A stretch of 14,475 nucleotides of DNA. It comes from JAEYFP01 sp964566545 (GTDB lineage: Bacteria > Bacillota > Clostridia > Lachnospirales > Lachnospiraceae). The position numbers and the translations under genes were made by a program. The notes beneath the pieces are model-generated. The model saw nothing but the letters and a program-made list of their open reading frames with translations, was not told the origin of the DNA and did not search any database. The stretch covers positions 1 to 14,475 of the forward strand of contig CAZMIX010000060.1 in assembly GCA_964566545.1 (NCBI GenBank). Reading direction: 5' to 3'. Of the stretch, positions 1-6,692 are shown in pieces. Each line of letters opens with the position of its first letter. Positions within the stretch are counted from its first letter, which is position 1.

Positions 1-73
1 TTCAAAGTTTTAGCGTTTTCACATTCCGGCAATAATTGTGTATAATTAATGCCCTGTACTTATTATATTTCGC

Positions 74-1555
74 TTACTCAATTCCCCTCAGTTCCTGATA
101 CATCCGCTTCGCATAGCTGTCCGTCATGCCGCACACATAATCAGTCACCAGCAGCAGCCGCAAATACAGTCTCTCGGCCTCATCCTTATCCCCGGAATAG
201 GTCTGATAAATTCGTTTATAATTTTCCGAAATGAGCAATGTCATTTTTTCATTGACTGCCGTCGCCCGGTCATTCCATTCGGGTGTATCATAATACAGAA
301 ATGCTTCCGTAAATCTGGTAAGCAGGAAATCAAAAATCGCGTCCGCCGACACTTCCAGCTTCAGGATGGGTTTCGAGATAAATGCATAGCGGTATGCAAT
401 ATCTCCAAGCGTCTCCATCAGCAGATCGCCGTCCGTTTCCTTGATCAACTCTTTTTTATAGATACCGGACATGATCTTGGCATAATGCTTTGTGAAGCCT
501 TCCGCTGCATAACTCAGCATCGCTCCCTGCACGGAAACAACCCAATTTTGCACCGCGTACAGCTCGGGATTTTCATACCCCTTCTCGATCGCTTTCCGGT
601 GATTGCGCTCCAATTTGTCAACCAGCTTTTGATATGCTTCTATAGTGCCGTCCGCTTGTCCCTCTCCTGTACCGGTTCCAATAAATTCTGTGATTTTTGC
701 TGCATCCAGAGCAGTCTTCAATTCCTGCACAAGCTTCTCATAGGACAGGCAGCCCTTTTTTACCGCATCCTCAATATCTGCCGTCTTATAAGCAATATCA
801 TCCGCAGCCTCCAATGCAAAGGCAAGCGGGTGCCTGCTGCCGTTCGTTCCTGTCGCATACTGGACAGACTGGTAGGTTTCCCTGTCGGCATAAAAATATC
901 CCATTTTCTTTCGTTTGATGTCACGCTCCGGATCTTTTTTATGATATCCTATTTCGAGTGAAGAACCGGGGTACTTCATAATTGTACCTAGCAGAGCCTT
1001 TGTCAGATTCATGCCATTTTCATCCACAAGAAAGTGCAGTTTTGTCACAACGCGCAGCGCTTGCGTATTACCTTCAAAATTGTAGAAATCCTCCTGCATC
1101 TGTCTTGTCAGTATTTCCGTCAGCGGCCTTCCGTTATACTTAAGCAGCGGCAGATTTTTTTTAAACCAGTCCTGAATTGCGCTCTCTCCAAAATGCCCGA
1201 AAGGCGGATTCCCGATATCATGCAAAAGTCCCGCACACTGCAGCACATCACAGATATCCATTTTCGTCTGAACGGTAAATTCCTCATCCAACCCACCAAC
1301 CAGAATACTGTTTGCAATATTCTGTCCAAGTGATTTTGCCAGAGAAGATACCTCAAGAGAATGCGTCAGCCGCGTCCTGATAAAATCACTCTTATCAAGC
1401 GGAAACACCTGTGTCTTATCCTGCAGACGCCGAAATGACGCGCTCGCAATGATTCTGTGATAATCCATCTCAAATTCTGTCCGCAAATCATTGGACGTTT
1501 TCTTTTTTGTATATTGCCGGATGCGCTCCGGGCTCATCAATTGATTCCAGTTCAT
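74..1555 (-). CDS. dgt: Deoxyguanosinetriphosphate triphosphohydrolase (dGTPase, HD-domain)
   Basis: Cytosolic dNTP triphosphohydrolase, expected to convert dGTP to deoxyguanosine and tripolyphosphate and so help set the dNTP pool. The 493-residue length fits the long (E. coli Dgt-like, about 500 residue) class. The metal-binding HD residues are visible: RTRLTHSLEVS with H65, LLHDIGNPPFGHFGE with H112-D113 and H121, and the downstream ADDIAY with D252-D253. The start is ATG at 1553-1555, preceded by the SD-like AAGGCGG, which lies inside the last codons of the upstream glycosyltransferase gene. The gap to that gene is only 14 bases, so co-transcription with the sugar genes is plausible. In many Clostridia dgt stands upstream of dnaG and rpoD, so it may be the first housekeeping gene after the glycan block; the window ends too soon to see this. 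The family call is firm. Substrate preference within the dNTPs is inferred from the family. Confidence 0.95.
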   Translation of the reverse strand: MNWNQLMSPERIRQYTKKKTSNDLRTEFEMDYHRIIASASFRRLQDKTQVFPLDKSDFIRTRLTHSLEVSSLAKSLGQNIANSILVGGLDEEFTVQTKMDICDVLQCAGLLHDIGNPPFGHFGESAIQDWFKKNLPLLKYNGRPLTEILTRQMQEDFYNFEGNTQALRVVTKLHFLVDENGMNLTKALLGTIMKYPGSSLEIGYHKKDPERDIKRKKMGYFYADRETYQSVQYATGTNGSRHPLAFALEAADDIAYKTADIEDAVKKGCLSYEKLVQELKTALDAAKITEFIGTGTGEGQADGTIEAYQKLVDKLERNHRKAIEKGYENPELYAVQNWVVSVQGAMLSYAAEGFTKHYAKIMSGIYKKELIKETDGDLLMETLGDIAYRYAFISKPILKLEVSADAIFDFLLTRFTEAFLYYDTPEWNDRATAVNEKMTLLISENYKRIYQTYSGDKDEAERLYLRLLLVTDYVCGMTDSYAKRMYQELRGIE

Positions 1556-1569
1556 CTATTTTTCCGCCT

Positions 1570-2511
1570 TCAAACTCTAAATTCTTCACCTCTTATAATG
1601 GTTTTAACAACATATTGCGGCGAATTATTCATACTGATATACATTCTTCCAACATACTCACCTATTAATCCCAACACAAACAGAATCATGCCTCCTAAAA
1701 CCAACAAAATAATAATCGTAGAAGTCCAACCGACCGGAGCCGCCGGATTTAAAATCTTCTTAATTAACGTCCATATCGCATAAAAAAAACCTGCGATTGC
1801 CGAAAACATTCCCAAATAAGTTGCTATTCTGAGGGGCTTTACCGAAAATGCCGTAAAACCATTAATCCAAAGCGCCAGTAGCTTTCCAATGGTATACCCT
1901 GACTTTCCCTCTTTCCTCTCTCTGTGCTGTACCTGCGTACACGTAATATTATTTGTTGTCCGCAGTATCAGCCCAATCACATAAGGATACGGATTTTCAT
2001 AGTGGATTACTTCCTCTATTACAAAACGTCTGGCGGCAAAATAACTGGACAGATACAGATCCTTTGGCTTATTTAAAAGAAGCTCGGCCATCTTACTGTT
2101 TGCAGCGCTTCCAAAGTTACGAAAAACAGAGTGCTTTTTATGAGTATAAGACGCATAGACAACATCATAACCCGCCTCAAGCTTATCGAGAAGCTTATAG
2201 ACCTCCTCCGCGGGCGTCTGCCCATCATCATCAAGACATACAACATAATCGCCTTTAGAAAAGCGAAGGCCCGCCATCAGCGCCGCATGCTGCCCAAAGT
2301 TTTTTGCCATATCAAGGCCGGTGAGATTTTGATTTTTCTCACATAATTCTTTTATTTTCATAAAAGTATCATCCGGTGATCCATCATTAATAAGAATGAC
2401 CTCATACGTATCCCGTGACTGTGAATTCATGGTCCTCACAATTTCATTAACAACATTCTCTATTGTATGCTCCGAGCGATAGCATGGTATTACAAAAGAA
2501 ATTAGGCTCAT
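1570..2511 (-). CDS. Family 2 glycosyltransferase, polyprenyl-phosphate sugar transferase type (CsbB/GtrB/ArnC-like)
   Basis: Inner-face membrane enzyme expected to move a sugar from a nucleotide donor to undecaprenyl phosphate. The 313-residue protein has a GT-A domain at about 1-225: VIPCYRSE near the N-terminus, INDGSPDDT at 41-49 for nucleotide binding, the metal-binding DDDGQTP at 94-100, and QHRERKEGKSGYT at about 195-207. Two membrane helices follow at about 229-251 and 262-286, ending in the GEYVGRMY element typical of the DPM1/GtrB/CsbB group. The start ATG at 2509-2511 lies one base after the acetyltransferase stop, with AGGAGG and AAGGGAAG upstream inside that gene. Its position after an aminosugar aminotransferase and an acetyltransferase suggests that the donor is dTDP-4-amino-4,6-dideoxygalactose or its N-acyl form. 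This is inference: the donor cannot be read from the sequence. In three-component systems such an enzyme works with a flippase and a GT-C membrane transferase; the 4332-6692 protein is a candidate for the latter. Confidence 0.9.
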   Translation of the reverse strand: MSLISFVIPCYRSEHTIENVVNEIVRTMNSQSRDTYEVILINDGSPDDTFMKIKELCEKNQNLTGLDMAKNFGQHAALMAGLRFSKGDYVVCLDDDGQTPAEEVYKLLDKLEAGYDVVYASYTHKKHSVFRNFGSAANSKMAELLLNKPKDLYLSSYFAARRFVIEEVIHYENPYPYVIGLILRTTNNITCTQVQHRERKEGKSGYTIGKLLALWINGFTAFSVKPLRIATYLGMFSAIAGFFYAIWTLIKKILNPAAPVGWTSTIIILLVLGGMILFVLGLIGEYVGRMYISMNNSPQYVVKTIIRGEEFRV

Positions 2512-2512
2512 T

Positions 2513-3049
2513 TTATTTCTTCCCTTTCTCCTCCTGTGCAGTGATTTCCATAAATATGAGATTCTGGCACCGACCGTTTATTATTATCTCCTCCATCCGA
2601 TTATTCTTTACCGAAAAGCCTGCCTTCTCATAGCTTTTGATTGCACGCACATTTTTCTCCAATACACGAAGCGTTAAATTACGTAGTCCCAGCTCTTTAA
2701 ACGCGAATGAAATTATTGTTTCTGCTGCTTCTGTACCATATCCCTTTCCGCATGCGCTTTCTTCACCAATAAAAATTCCATACTCTGCTTTTTTTGCTAC
2801 GTAGTCTATATCACGCAGATAGACCGAACCAACTGCCCTTGCCGCAGCCTTTTCAAGTATAATAAACTGGATGACCCTTCCGGTATTCACCTTCGTATTC
2901 AGCCAGATTAAATGTTCCTCTCTTGTAATCAGAGGCTGATAAATAAAGTTTACTCTTACGAAATCGCTATTGCGCCAATGTAAAACCAGATCGGTATCTT
3001 CTTCCGTGATTTCCCTGTAAGAAAGCTTCTTTCCTTCTATTACTCTCAT
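2513..3049 (-). CDS. GNAT-family N-acetyltransferase, probably acting on an aminosugar nucleotide
   Basis: Cytosolic acyl-CoA-dependent N-acyltransferase of 178 residues, the usual size for a single GNAT domain. The acetyl-CoA pyrophosphate-binding loop is visible as GKGYGTEA at 101-108. The N-terminal segment LVLHWRNSDFVR at 21-32 is the kind of motif found in RimL-like and PseH-like enzymes that acylate amino-deoxy sugars. NVRAIKSYEKAGF near residues 130-145 is the conserved fourth motif. The ATG at 3047-3049 overlaps the aminotransferase stop in an ATGA junction, with GAGGAG about nine bases upstream, so translation is probably coupled. From this arrangement I infer that it acylates the 4-amino group made by the aminotransferase (a WecD-like role giving dTDP-Fuc4NAc). 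Ribosomal-protein or antibiotic acetylation is a less likely alternative given the context. The fold call is secure; the substrate is inference. Confidence 0.88.
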   Translation of the reverse strand: MRVIEGKKLSYREITEEDTDLVLHWRNSDFVRVNFIYQPLITREEHLIWLNTKVNTGRVIQFIILEKAAARAVGSVYLRDIDYVAKKAEYGIFIGEESACGKGYGTEAAETIISFAFKELGLRNLTLRVLEKNVRAIKSYEKAGFSVKNNRMEEIIINGRCQNLIFMEITAQEEKGKK

Positions 3050-4173
3050 TGATAGAACTCCTCGATTTTATCACAGATATAGTCTACATTTTCCTCCTCG
3101 AGTCCATAATACATCGGAAGTCGCAGAAGACGTTCGCTCTCACAAGTTGTATAAATATCCCCACCGGTAAATCGGCCAAATCTTCTTCCCGCAGGAGAAC
3201 TATGCAATGGAATATAATGGAACACCGCCATAATTCCGTTAACTTTCAAAAAATCAATCAACCGCGTACGCTCATTAATATCCTTTGTTTTTATATAAAA
3301 CATATGGGCATTATGAATACAGTGAGCGGGAACATACGGCAACACTAATCCGCTTTTTTCCCCCACATTCTTCAGTCTTTTATAATAATGATTCCAGCTT
3401 GCCATCCTATTGTCATAGATCATCTGCGCATTTTCAAGCTGTGCCAATAAATATGCTGCATTTAAATCGCTCGGTAAATAAGAGGAACCACAGTCTACCC
3501 ATGTATATTTATCAACCTCTCCTCTAAAAAATTTACTGCGGTTCGTGCCCTTTTCGCGAATGATCTCGGCGCGTTCCCTGTTTGCCTCATCGCGAATCAA
3601 AAGTGCTCCGCCCTCTCCCATGCTCATATTTTTTGTCTCATGAAAACTGTAGCATCCATAATCTCCAATCGTCCCCAAGGCTTTCCCCTTATAGGATGAC
3701 AGAATTCCCTGTGCTGCATCCTCAATAACGGCCAGACCGTATTGTTCCGCCAATTGCATAATTATATCCATTTCACAGGAAACTCCGGCATAATGAACCG
3801 GAACAATTGCTTTTGTCTTATTTGTGACTGCGGCTTCTATTAATTTTTCATCGATATTCATCGTATCTGGTCTGATATCCACAAACACGGGAACCGCACC
3901 GCGAAGCACAAACGCATCTGCCGTAGAAACAAACGTATACGATGGCATAATCACTTCGTCCCCTGCCTGAATATTCGACAGCAGGGCCGCCATTTCAGTT
4001 GCATGTGTGCAGGATGTGGTTAATAACGCCTTGGGCGCTCCAGTTTTATGCTCCAGCCAAGCATGACACTTTTTTGTAAATTCCCCATCCCCGCATATTT
4101 TATGATTCTGTATGGCAATATTTATATAATCTAACTCTTTTCCCGTATAAGGCGGCACGTTAAAATTAATCAT
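3046..4173 (-). CDS. wecE: dTDP-4-amino-4,6-dideoxygalactose transaminase (WecE/RffA type)
   Basis: PLP-dependent DegT/DnrJ/EryC1-family aminotransferase, expected to convert dTDP-4-keto-6-deoxyglucose plus glutamate to dTDP-4-amino-4,6-dideoxygalactose. Counting from the start chosen here (375 residues), the likely Schiff-base lysine is K181 in SFHETKN, and the cofactor-contacting aspartate is D152 in IEDAAQG. Other WecE-like stretches are KICGDGEFT, GDEVIMPSYTFVST, REKGTNRSKFFRGEVDKYTW, AVFHYIPLH and the C-terminal SERLLRLPMYYGL. The frame is open to 4221, but ATG 4171-4173 is preferred. The family's N-terminus MI(P/N)FNxPP begins there and a GAGG lies upstream. The promoter -10 at 4227-4232 also predicts a transcript start near 4220, leaving no leader for the longer form. 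It is the first gene of the four-gene minus-strand run. The genes supplying its substrate (RmlA/RmlB type) are not in the window. Confidence 0.93.
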   Translation of the reverse strand: MINFNVPPYTGKELDYINIAIQNHKICGDGEFTKKCHAWLEHKTGAPKALLTTSCTHATEMAALLSNIQAGDEVIMPSYTFVSTADAFVLRGAVPVFVDIRPDTMNIDEKLIEAAVTNKTKAIVPVHYAGVSCEMDIIMQLAEQYGLAVIEDAAQGILSSYKGKALGTIGDYGCYSFHETKNMSMGEGGALLIRDEANRERAEIIREKGTNRSKFFRGEVDKYTWVDCGSSYLPSDLNAAYLLAQLENAQMIYDNRMASWNHYYKRLKNVGEKSGLVLPYVPAHCIHNAHMFYIKTKDINERTRLIDFLKVNGIMAVFHYIPLHSSPAGRRFGRFTGGDIYTTCESERLLRLPMYYGLEEENVDYICDKIEEFYQ

Positions 4174-4226
4174 CCCGTAACTGAACCTCGGTTTCTTTTT
4201 TATTATTAAATAATAACACATTGAAT

Positions 4227-4255
4227 ATTATGTGTCCATTTTCTTTCGATTGCAA
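4227..4255 (-). promoter_or_regulatory. Sigma-A-like promoter for the wecE-GNAT-GT2(-dgt) run
   Basis: Read on the minus strand, TTGCAA at 4255-4250 and CATAAT at 4232-4227 are separated by 17 bases. Transcription would begin near 4220, leaving a leader of about 45 bases before the preferred ATG at 4173. A better TTGACA at 4274-4269 on the same strand has no good -10 at 16-18 bases, so I did not use it. Moderate confidence from motif match only. Confidence 0.5.
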
Positions 4256-4267
4256 ATAGGTATTTCC

Positions 4268-4296
4268 TTGTCAAAAACCAAAATATCTTCTATAAT
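4268..4296 (+). promoter_or_regulatory. Sigma-A-like promoter for the 4332-6692 membrane protein
   Basis: TTGTCA at 4268-4273 and a perfect TATAAT at 4291-4296 are separated by exactly 17 bases. The start of transcription should be near 4303, giving a leader of roughly 30 bases that contains the AAAGGTGG ribosome binding site at 4316-4323. Its -35 lies only 12 bases from the -35 of the divergent wecE promoter, so the two promoters may compete or be controlled together. Confidence 0.75.
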
Positions 4297-4331
4297 AAGC
4301 CATAGAAATATTTGTAAAGGTGGAAATTTCA

Positions 4332-6692
4332 TTGCATACTCTGATAAAAACACACGACCTACAAATTTTAATTATTATTGAGGTAATTTTTACCGCGCTG
4401 CTTATCCTATTTTTATTAACAAGACCGCTTACAGATATCACTCTTCCCATTTCGGATGGAACCCCTGATATCGGAAGAGTGGAAGCCGACGGATATTGGT
4501 TTGATATCGAGGATGGGGAACTGGTTTCCTCCGCCGAAGAAAAAATACCGTTTCATCTTGCCCTTCCTATCCCAAAGGGTTCTTATACGATGACCGTACA
4601 ATATGTTTCCGGCGCCGGGAGCAAATGCGGTCTCACCTGCTCAGATCCGGATATCATCAAGTGTGATGATATTTCTTTAAATCGCAATTCTACTGCTCAA
4701 ATTTCAAATATCGTCGTAAATAAAACTATAAAGGATATGGATTTTTATGTGAAATACTGTGGATTTAAAACCTTTCATATTGAAAGTGTAACCCTGCAGG
4801 GTAATCATCTGAATGTTGCACCGGCAATCGTAAAATGGCTTTTTCTGCTTTGTATCTTCAATTTTATGTTCTACCTGTGGAAAAAAAAGATTACCCCCTT
4901 TCAAAATTTACGTCTGGCAGTTATTTTATATCTGCTCTGCTTTACAGTAATTGTCTCTTTGCCGTTCTATTGCTCCTATCTTCCCCTGATGGACGATTTT
5001 GCTTTCAGTTATATTAAAATTGAGGGAATCAAGGACGGGCTGTTGGACGGGCAATTTCCTGTGCGGATTCACCCAAATACACAGCTTGGTTATGGTTATG
5101 CACTGTCTTACTTTTATCCGGAGTTGTTTCTCTATTTTCCTGCTGTTTTACGTCTGATTGGTTTTTCTATTATGGATACTTATAAGATTTTCGTTTTCAC
5201 AGTCAATTTTGCAACTGCCGTGATCGCCTATTACAGTATTCAAAAAATTTTTAAAAATTATAAGATTGCACTTTTGGGTAGCTTTTTATACGTTTTTTCC
5301 ATCTATCGTCTGATTGATGTCTATCGAAGAGCCTCCGTCGGCGAATACCTGGCTATGATCTTTCTTCCGTTGATCATCACGGGGTTTTACCTGATATTAG
5401 TCGAAGATACTGAAGCTGCTCCGTATAAGTATCATTTTATTCCCTTATTTATCGGCCTTACAGGGCTTGTCAGCTCCCATATTCTAAGCTGTGAAATGGC
5501 GGGTATTTTCATCGTCCTTACCTGCATTATCTGCACCAAAAAAATATCACAAAAAACACGACTTCTACAGTTAATAAAAGCAGCCGGCAGTACTCTTCTT
5601 TTGACCGCCTGCTTTTGGATACCGTTTTTGGATATGTTAAGAAGGGATACCTATAAAGTATTTACACAGGAACCCTACAGTGCCTCACAGAATGCACTGC
5701 ACCCTCTTAAGCTTCTAATGACTTTTGTAAACAAAAACGGAACCACTGTAATTTCTCCATCTGAACCCGCCGGCGGTGATTTTGCATTTGGAATCCTTCT
5801 GTTAATTGGAATGCTGGCATTTCTTTTCTTCTATTTCAGTAAAAAAGGATTTTTCTTTCGGAAAGAAGCTACCACACATTTTTCTCTCATTTGCAGTATT
5901 CTTGGTATCATTGCTCTCTTTATGACTACCTTTCTCTTTCCGTGGGCTGCAATTGAAGAGATCGGTGGTCCATTGAAAAAAATTCTGTCCATGGTCCAGT
6001 TTCCATGGCGCTACCTTTCTATTGCAACAGCCTTGCTGACGTTTTCAGTCTGCGGCCTTGCGGATCTGCTGAGACGGCTCTCACTTCCCAAACGAGTTCT
6101 CCATACCCTTTCTTTTATCGTTGTGATTATGACATTTATTCAAACCTTTTATTTTTATTATACAATTCCGATCCAATCTGATCAGCAATACTTTTATGAT
6201 GCACCGGGATTAATGGTATACCGCGGCACCGGGATGGGGGAATATGAACCGTCTGACTTCGTCGACATTGACGTTGACAAAAACATCTGGGAGACTCAGG
6301 AAATGATGAATCCAAACTATGCTGCAGAGCGGGACAGCGGGACAGGTCTTTTCATAGAAAGCTTTGAAAAGTCAGGTACAGACTCCACTGCCGTTGTCGC
6401 AAACCATGCTGCAGATGACCGCATTCTTTATCTTCCTTACCTCTATTACTATGGATATCAGATCAATAATGTCTTTGATAACGATGACGGACTTTCTCCG
6501 AAACTTATCAGAAGCGAAAAAGGAACTCTGGCCGCCGTCATCCCTGCGGGATACTATAATGGCATTCATATTACGTATAAAGAACCCGTAGCCTATCGGG
6601 CTGCAGAAACAATTTCTTTACTGACGCTTCTTACTTTGTGCCTTCTGTTTCTAAAAACAAAAAGGAAAAATATTACCGAACTACTTATATAA
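4332..6692 (+). CDS. Large polytopic membrane protein, PTPS-related/YfhO-like GT-C glycosyltransferase candidate with N-terminal beta module
   Basis: Multi-pass membrane protein of 786 residues from the TTG start preferred here. AAAGGTGG at 4316-4323 stands 8 bases before TTG 4332, whereas GTG 4320 lies inside that SD and lacks one of its own. Layout: membrane helix about 10-30; extracytoplasmic beta-rich module about 48-156; helix about 165-183; then roughly ten more helices; a second outside domain about 615-755; and a last helix just before a KTKRK tail. The first large outer loop has DDFAF with D221-D222, GQFPVRI at about 240-246 and GYGYALSYFYPELFLYFPAVL starting near 253. This is the signature of the membrane family called '6-pyruvoyl-tetrahydropterin synthase related', a GT-C-like group close to YfhO. 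I infer transfer of a lipid-linked sugar onto a wall polymer outside the membrane. Pterin synthesis is not supported. It is transcribed alone, divergent from wecE, and overlaps the convergent 6681-8360 gene by 12 bases. Confidence 0.8.
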   Translation: MHTLIKTHDLQILIIIEVIFTALLILFLLTRPLTDITLPISDGTPDIGRVEADGYWFDIEDGELVSSAEEKIPFHLALPIPKGSYTMTVQYVSGAGSKCGLTCSDPDIIKCDDISLNRNSTAQISNIVVNKTIKDMDFYVKYCGFKTFHIESVTLQGNHLNVAPAIVKWLFLLCIFNFMFYLWKKKITPFQNLRLAVILYLLCFTVIVSLPFYCSYLPLMDDFAFSYIKIEGIKDGLLDGQFPVRIHPNTQLGYGYALSYFYPELFLYFPAVLRLIGFSIMDTYKIFVFTVNFATAVIAYYSIQKIFKNYKIALLGSFLYVFSIYRLIDVYRRASVGEYLAMIFLPLIITGFYLILVEDTEAAPYKYHFIPLFIGLTGLVSSHILSCEMAGIFIVLTCIICTKKISQKTRLLQLIKAAGSTLLLTACFWIPFLDMLRRDTYKVFTQEPYSASQNALHPLKLLMTFVNKNGTTVISPSEPAGGDFAFGILLLIGMLAFLFFYFSKKGFFFRKEATTHFSLICSILGIIALFMTTFLFPWAAIEEIGGPLKKILSMVQFPWRYLSIATALLTFSVCGLADLLRRLSLPKRVLHTLSFIVVIMTFIQTFYFYYTIPIQSDQQYFYDAPGLMVYRGTGMGEYEPSDFVDIDVDKNIWETQEMMNPNYAAERDSGTGLFIESFEKSGTDSTAVVANHAADDRILYLPYLYYYGYQINNVFDNDDGLSPKLIRSEKGTLAAVIPAGYYNGIHITYKEPVAYRAAETISLLTLLTLCLLFLKTKRKNITELLI

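Noticed and set aside
28..53. Possible terminator hairpin after dgt (GGCA...TGCC)
   Set aside because: Only 4 plus 5 pairs with a mismatch and no T run on the minus strand; too weak to call. No coding start was found in bases 1-73 either.
485..961. 158-codon open frame on the plus strand
   Set aside because: It lies wholly antisense to the well-supported dgt gene, has no recognisable domain and no good ribosome binding site; a shadow frame.
4269..4274. Perfect TTGACA on the minus strand as the wecE -35
   Set aside because: No acceptable -10 hexamer occurs 16-18 bases downstream; the sequence is accounted for by the plus-strand promoter's TTGTCA.
4332..6692. 6-pyruvoyl-tetrahydropterin synthase activity
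   Set aside because: The family name attached to such membrane proteins is misleading: the sequence is a polytopic membrane protein with no zinc-binding histidine set of the pterin enzyme.
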